Source: Lacrimispora sphenoides
Lineage (GTDB): Bacteria; Bacillota; Clostridia; Lachnospirales; Lachnospiraceae
DNA: 64,000 nucleotides
Direction of reading: 5' to 3'
Assembly (NCBI RefSeq): GCF_900105215.1
Contig: NZ_FOIP01000002.1
Location: 124,001-188,000, forward strand
Shown: positions 34,823 through 44,548 of the stretch, in pieces
How positions within the stretch are numbered: the stretch's first letter is position 1
How the letters are laid out: each line of letters begins with the position of its first letter
The notes under the pieces: model-generated
Seen by the model: the letters and a program-made list of their open reading frames with translations, nothing else
Told to the model about the DNA's origin: nothing
The model's database searches: none
Position numbers and translations under genes: made by a program

Positions 34823-36640
34823 ATGCAAGATTGCTATATGCCCACGGGGAACGAATTTGTCAGCCTGCCGACATTGAACCAGACTACGGCTTCGATAGAA
34901 AGCTTTACGGTGCTGCATATGGGCTATAAAGGGATGCTGGCTTTTTGGGGCAGCGAAAGCGAACCTCTCATACGGCCTTTTGTGCAGGCGGAGGAAGGGG
35001 ATCTGCTCTGTGATTTGGAATGGCAGCGGGAAGGTAACTGGATTCCCAGGTTTGAATCGGTGAAGGAAGGCGTTCGTACAGAGGGGATTTTTCTGGCTCC
35101 CATAGGACAGAAGGCTTTTGCCATACGTTTGACCGTCACGAATCATTCCGGCAGAGAACGTAAGATTTCCTGCGGTGTCAGAGGGGCGTGGGGAAATGTG
35201 ACCCACAGCGTCAATGAGGATAAGACGGTTATGGGACAGAGAAAGGTCTACCGCTCCGGCTGGAATGAAGGACCGGTCTTTGATTTATCCATCGGAATGC
35301 CGGTTATGGCATTTGCACCTATGGCGGCATTGCCTGTTAAATGGGAATTTGAACAGAATGAGGAAATACGCTACAAAGGGATCCATGATTGCCTGTTAAA
35401 ATCCGGCGAGTCAGTGGTACTGGACATTTTTTGGGGCGTGAGTTTTGAAGAGGTGGCTGCGGCCACGGCGGCTAAGGAGCTTTTGCGGCAGAGTTTTGAT
35501 GCGGTTTATGAGGAAACTCTGTGCTGGCTGTCGAAGCGGCAGAAAACCGTGGGCATACAGTCAGTGGATTCTCTGTTAAACCGGAACTTGTTTTTTAACT
35601 TCTTTTATGCTACGGGTATGACCATGGATACAGAGGAAGTGGTCATGGTCACTTCCAGAAGTCCCAGGTATTACGTCAGTGCAGCCTATTGGGACAGAGA
35701 CAGCCTGCTGTGGAGTTTTCCCTCCATTCTTAAAGCGGACCCAGAGTATGCAAAGGAACTTCTTAATTATGTATTTACCCGCCAGATCAGACAAATCGGC
35801 ATTCACAGCCGTTACATAGACGGGACGGTTTTAGAACCGGGATTTGAACTGGATGAACTCTGCGCCCCCTTAATGGCCCTCAGCCGTTACGTAAAAGCTA
35901 CGGGAGAGGTTTCTGTTTTACAGGAAAGCCATATTGAGAGAGGAGTAAAGAAAATCCTTTCGATTCTAAAGACCAAGCGAAGTGAGGTCCTTCATCTGTA
36001 TGAAACTTTTTTACAGCCTACGGATGACATGCGGGTTTACCCTTATGGCACATATAACAATGTTTTAACTTGGCGGTGCCTGCGGGATCTGGAGAAGCTG
36101 TATCGAAATTTATGGCCTACTGAAACGCTTAAGTGGCTGGAAGAGGAAGTTTCGTGCCTGTTTGACGCCATTAGAACCCATTGTAGGAAGGAGTATCAGG
36201 GAAAAATGATTTTTGCCTGGTCCGTAGATGAGGATGGGAACTGGGATGTGTACGACGAACCGCCGGGAAGCCTGGAGCTATTGCCCCATTTAGGCTTTTG
36301 CGGCAAGGAGGATCCTGTTTGGCAAAATACAATTGAGATTTTACGAAGTCCGGATTACCAATACTCTTTTGCAGGAAAGCCTTTTTCCGACATTGGCTGC
36401 CCCCATGCGCCCCACCCCTGGATACTGAGCGTTGCCAACGGGCTGGTCAGCGGCAGGAAGGAAGCGTCTTTAGACTTTCTGCGCAGGGCTTCCATGGATA
36501 ATGGAATCGCCTGTGAAAGCGTAGATGAAATGACAGGCGAATGTACCACGGGAGCCGCGTTTGCTACTTGTGCCGGATTTCTGGCCTATTGTTTAATGGA
36601 AGGGCTGAATGAGGGAGGTGTGGATCATGATTCAGTATGA
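34823..36640 (+). CDS. Six-hairpin (alpha/alpha barrel) glycosidase-like protein
   Basis: The 605-residue protein has no signal peptide. An N-terminal beta-rich region (about 1-230) precedes a helical barrel of the glycogen-debranching/GH15/GH63 type. The recognisable parts are YWDRDSLLWSFPSIL (Asp-Arg-Asp-Ser near the first barrel repeat), LDELCAPLMALSRYV and the Cys-rich ending AAFATCAGFLAY. I cannot give a GH number. It is the first gene after the promoter and overlaps the GH65 gene, so it probably acts on the same imported oligosaccharides, for example as a glucosidase on alpha-1,6 links. That substrate is inferred. Confidence 0.6.
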   Translation: MQDCYMPTGNEFVSLPTLNQTTASIESFTVLHMGYKGMLAFWGSESEPLIRPFVQAEEGDLLCDLEWQREGNWIPRFESVKEGVRTEGIFLAPIGQKAFAIRLTVTNHSGRERKISCGVRGAWGNVTHSVNEDKTVMGQRKVYRSGWNEGPVFDLSIGMPVMAFAPMAALPVKWEFEQNEEIRYKGIHDCLLKSGESVVLDIFWGVSFEEVAAATAAKELLRQSFDAVYEETLCWLSKRQKTVGIQSVDSLLNRNLFFNFFYATGMTMDTEEVVMVTSRSPRYYVSAAYWDRDSLLWSFPSILKADPEYAKELLNYVFTRQIRQIGIHSRYIDGTVLEPGFELDELCAPLMALSRYVKATGEVSVLQESHIERGVKKILSILKTKRSEVLHLYETFLQPTDDMRVYPYGTYNNVLTWRCLRDLEKLYRNLWPTETLKWLEEEVSCLFDAIRTHCRKEYQGKMIFAWSVDEDGNWDVYDEPPGSLELLPHLGFCGKEDPVWQNTIEILRSPDYQYSFAGKPFSDIGCPHAPHPWILSVANGLVSGRKEASLDFLRRASMDNGIACESVDEMTGECTTGAAFATCAGFLAYCLMEGLNEGGVDHDSV

Positions 36641-38762
36641 ACCATGGAGGATTCGCTGTGAGGGCAGAGAAGATCCAAAATTTTTGGAAAGTATATTCAG
36701 CCAGTCAAATGGCTATCTGGGTTCCCGATGTACGTTTTTTATGGATGGGGCGAAGGCTTACGAGCGCTGTAATTATCTGGCGGGCGGCTTTGATTATATC
36801 AGTCCCGGTGTCACGGATATGGTGAACTTACCGGATTTGTTTCACTTTCAGCTTTCCCTGGGGACAGGGGAATACCAATCCTTTACCCAGACCCTTGATA
36901 TGCGCAACGGCCTTTTTGAGAGGAAGTCGGTGTGTAAAGATAAGGAAGGAAGAGAAACGCAAATTGACATTTCCCGTTTTATCAGCATGGACAACAAACA
37001 CGTGTCAGCCCTTTCACTGGAATTGACGGCATTAAACTACAGCGGGAATGCAGCTGTTTTCATGGGGATAGACGGGAAAACCGTGAACCTTCCTGTGGAT
37101 GACGACCAAACCAAGGAAAACTTGGATACCGTGTCTTTGCTCTCTGTTTCTGAAACGGAAACGGGGGAGGACTACTGTTTCCTGAAGGCTGACAGTAAAG
37201 CTTCCAGCCGTTTGCATGTAGCCATGACTGCCCGGATTTTCCAGAACCAGGGTACATCTAAGGTCGCTTCGACACCTGACTGTCCGGCGAAAGAACTGAA
37301 TATTCCTTTGGTGGAAGGGGAAAAGGTGAGGATCGAAAAGATTCTTTATACGGAAGCGGTTCTGGTGGATTCGGAAACGTTCCCCCAAGGTAGGCAGGAC
37401 TTGCGCCCTCATGTCATAAACCGTTCTTTTGCGGAACTGCTAAAAGACAGCGAAGGGGCCTGGAAATCACGCTGGGACCAGGCCGACATAGAGATTACCC
37501 AAAAAGGAAACGACAGCACCATTCAGTCCGCCCTGCGGTACAATTTATTTCAGCTTATTCAAAATTGCCCCTTTGAGGACCCGACGGTCAGCATTGGCGC
37601 AAGGGGCCTGACCCATGGACGGTATAAGGGCTGTTGTTTTTGGGATACGGATATTTTCCTGCTGCCGTTTTACCTGTATACGGACCCGCAGGCCGCAAGA
37701 AATCTGATCCTGTTTCGCTTAAATACTCTTCCGGACGCAAAGAAGAACGCAAAGGCGCTGAATCTGCCAGGGGCCAGGTATCCGTGGATGTGCGCCATAG
37801 GAGGAATAGAACAGTGCCAGAGCTGGGACATCGGGCGTTGTGAGATTCACATTACCGCAGACGTAGCCTATGCGGTTGATAACTACTTAAAGGTTTCAGG
37901 AGATAAAACCCTGGATAGCCAGTCAGCGCAGCTGTATGTGGAAACCGCAAGATATTGGGCCGGTAGATTTTCCTATGACCAAAGAAAGGATGTATATAAC
38001 CTGCTCTTTGTGAAAGGACCTGACGAATACTGCGGCGTTTCGGGAAACAACGCCTATACTGTACTTTTAGCCCGCCAAAATCTCCGGCTGGCTTTGCAGG
38101 CGGTCCAGAGGAAAAAAGCGGCAGCTAAAGCTTCTGAAATGAAAACATGGCGGGACATCATAGAAAAAAGCCGGATTGAGTATGATTCAGACAGGGACTT
38201 GTACATTCAGGATGATAATTTCCTCCGGCTGGAAGCATTTCCGGGGCAGAAGGCCGGGGATGGAAGCGCAGCTTACCATCAGTACGATTTTGACTGGCTC
38301 CAAAGGTATCAGGTGTTAAAGCAGGCGGATCTGGTACTGCTCATGGTCCTGAAGCCGGAATTGTTTACGGACCGGGAGCAAAAGGCGATCTGGGACTTTT
38401 ATGAACCGCTGACACTTCATGATTCCAGCCTAAGCTTTGGGATTCACGCATGGGCGGCGGCATATTTGGGCCTGGAGCAGAAGGCTTGTGAATATTTTGA
38501 TAAAAGCCTGTTTCTGGATCTGGAAAACCGGATGAAGAATACTGGGCGGGAAGGCATTCATTTGGCTGCGGCAGGGGCCACCTGGCAGTCGGTGGTTTTT
38601 GGATTCGCAGGTCTGGCACTGGGAACCGGCGGCAAGCCGGAGTTATCTCCAAAGCTTCCAAAGGACTGGGAACGTTTATCTTTTCACTTTTATATCAAAG
38701 GAAAGCGGTACCTGGCGGTGATTGACGGAGAAGGCGGAAAGATAGAAGCGGATGAGGAATAA
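36627..38762 (+). CDS. GH65 alpha-glucoside phosphorylase (kojibiose/nigerose/maltose type)
   Basis: I chose the ATG at 36627 behind GAGGGAGGTGTGGATC; it overlaps the previous gene by 14 bp. The 711-residue protein matches GH65: SIFSQSNGYLGSR near the start, ARYPWMCAIGG, IGRCEIHITADVAYAV, the general acid in GPDEYCGVSGNNAY (Glu467), VLKQADLVLLM and the phosphate-site SSLSFGIHAW. The family cleaves alpha-glucobioses with phosphate to give beta-glucose 1-phosphate. In a locus for alternating 1,3/1,6 glucans a nigerose-type activity would fit, but the sequence alone does not fix the linkage. Confidence 0.85.
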   Translation: MIQYEPWRIRCEGREDPKFLESIFSQSNGYLGSRCTFFMDGAKAYERCNYLAGGFDYISPGVTDMVNLPDLFHFQLSLGTGEYQSFTQTLDMRNGLFERKSVCKDKEGRETQIDISRFISMDNKHVSALSLELTALNYSGNAAVFMGIDGKTVNLPVDDDQTKENLDTVSLLSVSETETGEDYCFLKADSKASSRLHVAMTARIFQNQGTSKVASTPDCPAKELNIPLVEGEKVRIEKILYTEAVLVDSETFPQGRQDLRPHVINRSFAELLKDSEGAWKSRWDQADIEITQKGNDSTIQSALRYNLFQLIQNCPFEDPTVSIGARGLTHGRYKGCCFWDTDIFLLPFYLYTDPQAARNLILFRLNTLPDAKKNAKALNLPGARYPWMCAIGGIEQCQSWDIGRCEIHITADVAYAVDNYLKVSGDKTLDSQSAQLYVETARYWAGRFSYDQRKDVYNLLFVKGPDEYCGVSGNNAYTVLLARQNLRLALQAVQRKKAAAKASEMKTWRDIIEKSRIEYDSDRDLYIQDDNFLRLEAFPGQKAGDGSAAYHQYDFDWLQRYQVLKQADLVLLMVLKPELFTDREQKAIWDFYEPLTLHDSSLSFGIHAWAAAYLGLEQKACEYFDKSLFLDLENRMKNTGREGIHLAAAGATWQSVVFGFAGLALGTGGKPELSPKLPKDWERLSFHFYIKGKRYLAVIDGEGGKIEADEE

Positions 38763-38788
38763 AAAATGATAAGAAGGAAGGTGATTTT

Positions 38789-39793
38789 ATGAAGCGGCCT
38801 GGTTTAAAGGATGTGGCAGAGAAGGCGGGGGTTTCCATAGCCACGGTGTCTTATGTGATCAATAATACGCCCTCGCAAAGCTTAAGTCCTGAAACAATTA
38901 AGCGGGTGAATGATGCCATAAAGGAACTGGGATACATCCCCAATCTGGCAGCCCGCACCCTGGTAAACAACAAAAGCAATTTATTAGGGGTGCTGATTCC
39001 CCAGACGGAATCAGGAAAAGAATTAATGTTCTCCAATCCCTTTTACGGCGATTTCATGTCGGCGGCAGAGTATACAGCCCGCAAAAGCGGTTATCACATC
39101 ATGATTTCCGGAGCCGATTCCGGCCAGACTTATGCGGAAGTGGCAAGGACCCGGGGACTGGATGGAGTGATCGTGGTGGGGATGAATGATGACGAGGAAT
39201 GTCGTCAGTTAAAAACCTTGAACATCCCAGTGGTATTGGTGGACAGTTACTGCGAAGCTGCCGGCTTTCACAGGGTCAGCGTGGATGATATGCAGGGCGG
39301 GTACATGGCGACGAAGTACCTGCTGGAAAAGGGACTTAGAAAGATTGCCCATGTGACTGGGCATGTCAATGACAGGGGCGTGAATTTCCTGCGTCATAAG
39401 GGGTATGAAAAGGCACTGGGAGAGTACGGATTAAATCCGGAGAAATCCTTGTTATTGTCGGGGGAAGTGTCCTTTGAATACGGTTGTGAAATGGGTGAAT
39501 ATCTGGCTGGGATGGCTGAACGGCCCGACGGGGTGTTTGTTTCCGCAGACATTCTGGCGGTGGGCTTATGTATGGGACTGCGCGGGAGGGGCGTTAAGGT
39601 TCCCAAGGACATTTCCGTCATAGGTTTTGACGATTCGCTGCTTTCCAAAACCTGTGATCCGCCTCTTACCACCATACATCAGGATGTAGCGGCAAAGGGT
39701 ACGGAAGCGGTGAAGCTTCTGATAAATGAGAACCACACACTACAGAACAAGGTATTTCCATTAACTTTGGTAGAAAGGGGATCAGTGCGCTGA
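38789..39793 (+). CDS. LacI-family transcriptional regulator of the alpha-glucan locus
   Basis: The 334-residue protein begins with the LacI helix-turn-helix (LKDVAEKAGVSIATVSYVIN) and a hinge, followed by a sugar-binding domain with VIVVGMNDDEECR, YEKALGEYGL and VIGFDDSLLSKTCDPPLTTI. It sits inside the operon between the GH65 and the transporter genes, with AGAAGGAAGGTGATTTT upstream. The likely ligand is an oligosaccharide of the pathway and the operator may be the site at 34788. Confidence 0.9.
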   Translation: MKRPGLKDVAEKAGVSIATVSYVINNTPSQSLSPETIKRVNDAIKELGYIPNLAARTLVNNKSNLLGVLIPQTESGKELMFSNPFYGDFMSAAEYTARKSGYHIMISGADSGQTYAEVARTRGLDGVIVVGMNDDEECRQLKTLNIPVVLVDSYCEAAGFHRVSVDDMQGGYMATKYLLEKGLRKIAHVTGHVNDRGVNFLRHKGYEKALGEYGLNPEKSLLLSGEVSFEYGCEMGEYLAGMAERPDGVFVSADILAVGLCMGLRGRGVKVPKDISVIGFDDSLLSKTCDPPLTTIHQDVAAKGTEAVKLLINENHTLQNKVFPLTLVERGSVR

Positions 39794-39848
39794 TCCTTTT
39801 ACGAAAACAAAGCAACATCCATTCTTTCTATTAAGGAGACAGTTTATT

Positions 39849-41120
39849 ATGATGAAGTTAGCAAAAAAATGTAGATGGGCCGCAAGTGCAATGGTATGTA
39901 CCGCAGTTTTACTTTCAGGCTGCAGTTCCAAAACTGCTGAAAAACCCGGAGCAGGAGAGGCGGTCACAATCCGCCTGGACCAGTTTTCAGGCAGCGGTGC
40001 ATCTGAGGGGGCACTGAAAGAAATGATAGCAAAATTCAACGAGCAATACCCAGGCATCAAGGTGGAACTGCAAAGCTTTGGTTATGACGATTATTTCACT
40101 CAGCTGCAGTCTAAAATCGTCGGCGGCAGCGCGGCAGACGTATTTGAATTGAATTTTGAGAATTTTGTAGCCTATGCGTCGGAAGATGTACTTTTGGACA
40201 TCGGGGCTCTGATGGGGGATACTTCAGGCTTTAACCAGACGGCTTTGGAAGCCTTCCAGTACGAGGGAAAACAATTTGGAATTCCCAATTCCTTCTCTAA
40301 CGTGGTGCTTGTATACAACAAAGATTTATTTGACAAGGCAGGAGCCGCTTATCCCACCGACGACTGGACCTGGACGGAAATGTTAGAAGCCGCAAAGAAA
40401 ATCCGCTCCCTTTCCGGGGACACCTACGGCTTGTATCGCCCCGTAAGTTTCCATGAATTTTACAAAGGAGTAAAGCAGAACGGAGGAAGCTTATTAAGCG
40501 GGGATGGTGGGAAATTTACGGTTAATCTGCCGCAGAATGTGGAAACCCTGGAAATTATGTCCGGTTGGGTGACGGACAGCAATGTTATGCCTTCAGATGC
40601 ACAAATGGGCGGCATGGGCGACTGGGATTTGTTTAAATCCGGACGGCTTGGCATGATTATAACCGGAATCTGGGCCTTCAGCGACTTTACAGACAACTGC
40701 GATTTTGCCTGGGATGTGGCGGTGGAGCCGGGAAATACCGCAAAAGCCACTCATTTTTTCTCAAATGCTTACGTGGTTAACAAAGAAACCGCCAATCCTG
40801 AAGCTGCCTCTGCTCTGGCCGCCTTCCTGGCAGGAAGCAAGGAAGCCGCACAAATCCGAGTGGATTCAAGCTGGGAACTTCCGCCAGTTATCTATCAGGA
40901 CGTACTTGATTCCTATCTAAAGGTAACCCCGCCGGAGAACCGGGAAGCTGTATTTAAATCTCTGGATTATCTGGTAACGCCGCCGGTGGTGAAACAGCAG
41001 TCTGAAATGCAGGAGATCATCACCAAGCACTTAAACAACGCCATTTCCGGGAACGTTACCGCTAAAGATGCTCTTGATGACTGTCAGGCGGAACTGGAAC
41101 AGAAAATCAAATTAAACTGA
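39849..41120 (+). CDS. Sugar ABC transporter substrate-binding lipoprotein (family 1)
   Basis: A lipoprotein signal (lipobox LSGC, Cys25) precedes a family-1 binding protein of 423 residues: MIAKFNEQYPGIKVEL, GGSAADVFELNFENF and TDDWTWTEMLEAAKKI are typical of oligosaccharide binders. It follows the LacI gene by 55 bp, with TAAGGAGACAGTTTATT upstream, and is followed by two permeases. This is the first of six genes whose order resembles the cts (cycloalternan) operon, where CtsU is a binding protein. Confidence 0.85.
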   Translation: MMKLAKKCRWAASAMVCTAVLLSGCSSKTAEKPGAGEAVTIRLDQFSGSGASEGALKEMIAKFNEQYPGIKVELQSFGYDDYFTQLQSKIVGGSAADVFELNFENFVAYASEDVLLDIGALMGDTSGFNQTALEAFQYEGKQFGIPNSFSNVVLVYNKDLFDKAGAAYPTDDWTWTEMLEAAKKIRSLSGDTYGLYRPVSFHEFYKGVKQNGGSLLSGDGGKFTVNLPQNVETLEIMSGWVTDSNVMPSDAQMGGMGDWDLFKSGRLGMIITGIWAFSDFTDNCDFAWDVAVEPGNTAKATHFFSNAYVVNKETANPEAASALAAFLAGSKEAAQIRVDSSWELPPVIYQDVLDSYLKVTPPENREAVFKSLDYLVTPPVVKQQSEMQEIITKHLNNAISGNVTAKDALDDCQAELEQKIKLN

Positions 41121-41150
41121 CATTGATCGAGCCTGACAGGAGGGAATGCT

Positions 41151-42068
41151 ATGTATAAAAAACAGGGGGTAAGAGCCTTTATCTTTCTTTTGCCAAGTAT
41201 GGCCGGACTTGTGTTATTTAATTTGATTCCTATTTTTGCCTCGCTACTGCTCAGCCTCACCGATTGGTCGGGGTTAAGCCGGGTAAGGCTGTTCCACGGT
41301 TTTTTTCAATTTGTCAGCGACAAGTTCGTGGGGTTTTCCAATTACTCCCAACTTATCAAAGATCCTGAATTTTGGGTGGTTTTGGGGCATAACACCTATT
41401 TTATTCTGCTGTACCTTCCGCTGGTCCTGCTGTTTTCCTTAATGGTTGCCCTGATCATTCAGAGGAAGAGCCGCATGGCCTCTGTTTACCGGATGCTTTA
41501 CTACATACCGGTACTGACCAGCTGGGTGGCTGGAGCCTTGATTTGGAAATGGATGTTAAGTCCGGAATACGGGCCGATTAACAATGCCTTATCTGCCATA
41601 GGGATCAAAGGGCCTTTATGGCTCCAAAGCGAGAGTTGGGCAATGCCCTCCATCGTCCTCGCCAGCGTGTGGAAGGATATGGGCTTTTATGGAATGATAC
41701 TGCTTAGCGGCCTTTTGGCCATAAATCCGGAGTACTACGAGGCTGCCGAGATTGACGGGGCGGGTTATTTTCAAAAGTTTAAAAGCATCACTCTGCCCCT
41801 GCTGTCACCGATTTTGTTCTATGTCATTATGTTGTCCCTGATCAATGCCTTTCAGCTTTTTCCACAGATCATGGTCATGACCAAGAACGGTGACGCAGGA
41901 CCTAACGGGGCCACCATGGTCATGGTGGAGCGGATTTACAAATACGCCTTTAAATTTGGCCGCATGGGCTATGCGGCGGCCTGGTCCTGGGTGTTGTTTG
42001 TCATTATTTTTGGCTTTACCGTACTGCAAAACGTGCTGCAAAGAAAGTGGGTGTACTATGAGTCGTAA
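41151..42068 (+). CDS. Sugar ABC transporter permease (MalF/MsmF type)
   Basis: The 305-residue protein has six predicted membrane helices, starting AFIFLLPSMAGLVLFNLIP, and the EAA motif region EYYEAAEIDGAGYFQKFKSI with TLPLLSP, which contacts a shared ATPase. No ATPase gene is in the operon, as is usual for sugar importers that use a general MsmK-like ATPase. It is followed by an overlapping second permease. Confidence 0.9.
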   Translation: MYKKQGVRAFIFLLPSMAGLVLFNLIPIFASLLLSLTDWSGLSRVRLFHGFFQFVSDKFVGFSNYSQLIKDPEFWVVLGHNTYFILLYLPLVLLFSLMVALIIQRKSRMASVYRMLYYIPVLTSWVAGALIWKWMLSPEYGPINNALSAIGIKGPLWLQSESWAMPSIVLASVWKDMGFYGMILLSGLLAINPEYYEAAEIDGAGYFQKFKSITLPLLSPILFYVIMLSLINAFQLFPQIMVMTKNGDAGPNGATMVMVERIYKYAFKFGRMGYAAAWSWVLFVIIFGFTVLQNVLQRKWVYYES

Positions 42069-42882
42069 AGCGGCATCCGGAGTTTTATACCATTTGACGG
42101 CTGTTTTGCTGTCGGTCGTAACCTTGCTTCCGTTTTTCTGGATGCTGTCCACTTCTTTTAAGAACTACGGTGCAATCATGGCCCTGCCCATACAATGGAT
42201 ACCCAAAAACCCGACCCTTAAGAATTTCTCGGATTTGTTCAGTAAAGAGGGAATGACCGTTTCCATGTTTAATTCCCTTGTGGTCTCCATCAGTTCCGTA
42301 GCCGTGACGATCATCAGTTCCGCCATGGCCGCCTTTGCCTTTGCGAAACTGGATTTTAAGGGGAAGAACACCATTTTTCTGGTTTACCTGGCAACCATGA
42401 TGATCCCTTCCCAGGTGCTGTTCATCCCCCTTTACTTACTTATGGGAGAGCTGAAACTGGTGGATAGTCTGGGAGCTTTGGTACTGCCCAGTGTATTCAA
42501 GGTGTTTGCTGTGTTTATGCTGCGTCAGCGCATGATGACGATTCCTAATGTCTATATGGAAGCGCCCGCTATTGACGGCGCGGGAATTTTTACTGTCTTT
42601 GTACGGATCATATGTCCCATGTGCAAGTCCAGCCTTGCCACTCTGGCAATTATCTGCTTTATGGACGCATGGAATGACTACTTACTGCCATTGGTCATGC
42701 TGACCACAAAGACAAAGTTTACCCTGCCCATTATACTAAGCTCCTTAAATGGGCAGTACAAAAGCGAATACAACTTACTTATGGCGGGAGCATTGGTTTC
42801 CATGCTGCCGATTCTGGCGGTATATGCTATGGCGCAGAAGTATTTTGCAGCAGGATTACAGGTAGGAGGTGTGAAAGGATGA
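42058..42882 (+). CDS. Sugar ABC transporter permease (MalG/MsmG type)
   Basis: I chose the ATG at 42058, which overlaps the previous gene's end by 11 bp; the longer frame from 41890 lies wholly inside that gene. The 274-residue protein shows the MalG-like start TLLPFFWMLSTSFKN, the motif MEAPAIDGAGIFTVF and MDAWNDYLLPLVML, and ends in AAGLQVGGVKG as in many carbohydrate permeases. Its stop codon overlaps the GH31 start (ATGA). Confidence 0.9.
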   Translation: MSRKAASGVLYHLTAVLLSVVTLLPFFWMLSTSFKNYGAIMALPIQWIPKNPTLKNFSDLFSKEGMTVSMFNSLVVSISSVAVTIISSAMAAFAFAKLDFKGKNTIFLVYLATMMIPSQVLFIPLYLLMGELKLVDSLGALVLPSVFKVFAVFMLRQRMMTIPNVYMEAPAIDGAGIFTVFVRIICPMCKSSLATLAIICFMDAWNDYLLPLVMLTTKTKFTLPIILSSLNGQYKSEYNLLMAGALVSMLPILAVYAMAQKYFAAGLQVGGVKG

Positions 42883-44489
42883 AATGTTTGCTTGCCGGTC
42901 AGGCCGTTTACGGATTTGGAGAACGGTTTGACGCATTGAATCAGGAGGGGCTTGCCCGTGAGAATCATGTATACGAAACCTTTACCAATCAGGGGGCTTC
43001 CACCTATTTGCCCATTCCCTTTGCATTGACAGACGGGGGCGGGGGTCTTTATGTGGACACAATGGAGAAGTTTACCATATTTACGGAAAAAACCGCTGAC
43101 GGGATCGTCTTTACGCTTCCGGACCAATACGATGTGCGGACATTTACGGGAAAGCCCTTGGAGGTTCTTAAAGAGTTTACGGCACTTACGGGGCGGCCCA
43201 GAGTGCCGCCGGACTGGGCTTTTGGCCTTTGGATGTCTGCCAACCGCTGGGATAGGCAGGAGGTGATAGAAGAAGTGGTGGAGGAAGCCGTCAGGCAGGG
43301 GATGAAACCTTCTGTGGTGGTAATCGAAGCCTGGAGCGATGAAGCCACCTTTTACCGCTTTGACAAAGAACGTTTTCCCGATCCGGAAGGGATGATCCGG
43401 GACCTTCACGAAAAGGGAATCCGTCTGATTCTCTGGCAGATTCCGGTTTTGAAAAAGCTGGAGCCTTGGCGCACTTGCCCGGAACATGAGGCGGACTGTG
43501 CCGAAGCGGTCAAAAAGGGCTTTGTCGTTACCAATGCCGACGGATCTCCCTATCTGATTCCGGAGGGGCGCTGGTTCGGCGGTTCCATGATACCGGATTT
43601 CACCAATCCGGCGGCCTGTGACTGGTGGTTTGGGAAACGGCAATATCTGCTTAACATGGGAGTGGACGGCTTTAAGACCGACGGCGGGGAGTTTGTATAC
43701 GACGACGGCGCCCGCTTTTTTGACGGCCGGACCGGTGCCCAAATGAAAAATGGTTATGCCATGGTTTACACCAGAGCCTATACAGACTTTATAAAAGATG
43801 ACCGTATGCTTTTTTCCAGGGCCGGATATACGGGAGCTCAGACCACGCCTATGCACTGGGCCGGGGATCAGCAGTCCACTTGGGAAGAACTGCGCCATGT
43901 GGTGACGGCGGGTTTAAACGCCGGATTGTCAGGTCTGCCCTTCTGGGGCTTTGACCTGGCGGGCTTTGCGGGAAAAATGCCTTCCGCCGAATTGTATCTG
44001 CGATCCTTCTGCCTAGCCTGCTTTGCACCGGTCATGCAGTGGCACTCGGAACCGGCTTCCGGCCAGTTTTCTGAGCTTCTGGCGGCTTCAGAAGAAGAGA
44101 TCAACGACAGAAGTCCATGGAATATGGCTAAGGTGACAGGCAGGCAGGAAATCATTGACATTTGCCGGAAATTTACAAAAGAAAGGGAGAGGCTGCTGCC
44201 TTATATTCTTAAGGAAGCAGGCATAAGTGCAGACACGGGCCGCCCCCTGATGGCCGCATTGGTAATTGACTGGCCGGAGGATAAGGAAGCTTGCGCAGTG
44301 GACGACGAGTATATGTTCGGTTCGCAGCTTTTAGTGGCTCCGGTTTTAAAGGAAGGAGTGGTAGGACGGCAGGTATATCTGCCAAAAGGAAATTGGAACG
44401 ATTATTGGACAGGAGAACAAACTACGGGTCCATGCCGTTTGTACAAAGAATGCCGGGCCGGAGAACTATTGGTCTGGCGCTTGAACTAG
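42879..44489 (+). CDS. Intracellular GH31 alpha-glucosidase-like enzyme with short N-terminus
   Basis: The 536-residue protein has no signal peptide. It starts AGQAVYGFGERFDALNQEG, which in GH31 is already near the end of the N-terminal beta domain, so about 150 residues usual for the family are absent. The catalytic nucleophile is Asp268 in GFKTDGGEFV and the acid/base Asp330 in AGDQQST. The C-terminus is also short. Coupled to the permeases by an ATGA overlap, it probably hydrolyses the imported oligosaccharide. The motif set is close to that of the secreted enzyme at 44549 (TDGGE, AGDQTSS), suggesting common origin. Confidence 0.85.
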   Translation: MKCLLAGQAVYGFGERFDALNQEGLARENHVYETFTNQGASTYLPIPFALTDGGGGLYVDTMEKFTIFTEKTADGIVFTLPDQYDVRTFTGKPLEVLKEFTALTGRPRVPPDWAFGLWMSANRWDRQEVIEEVVEEAVRQGMKPSVVVIEAWSDEATFYRFDKERFPDPEGMIRDLHEKGIRLILWQIPVLKKLEPWRTCPEHEADCAEAVKKGFVVTNADGSPYLIPEGRWFGGSMIPDFTNPAACDWWFGKRQYLLNMGVDGFKTDGGEFVYDDGARFFDGRTGAQMKNGYAMVYTRAYTDFIKDDRMLFSRAGYTGAQTTPMHWAGDQQSTWEELRHVVTAGLNAGLSGLPFWGFDLAGFAGKMPSAELYLRSFCLACFAPVMQWHSEPASGQFSELLAASEEEINDRSPWNMAKVTGRQEIIDICRKFTKERERLLPYILKEAGISADTGRPLMAALVIDWPEDKEACAVDDEYMFGSQLLVAPVLKEGVVGRQVYLPKGNWNDYWTGEQTTGPCRLYKECRAGELLVWRLN

Positions 44490-44548
44490 TTTAACAAAAA
44501 GAAACCATTTCACAAGGAAATAATACTTATGAAAAATGGAGGGGACAT

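Noticed and set aside
42678..43898. Long minus-strand open frame (about 400 codons) over the permease and GH31 genes
   Set aside because: It is antisense to two genes with clear family motifs, has a composition typical of a reversed coding frame (many Arg, His, Pro) and shows no domain or ribosome site.
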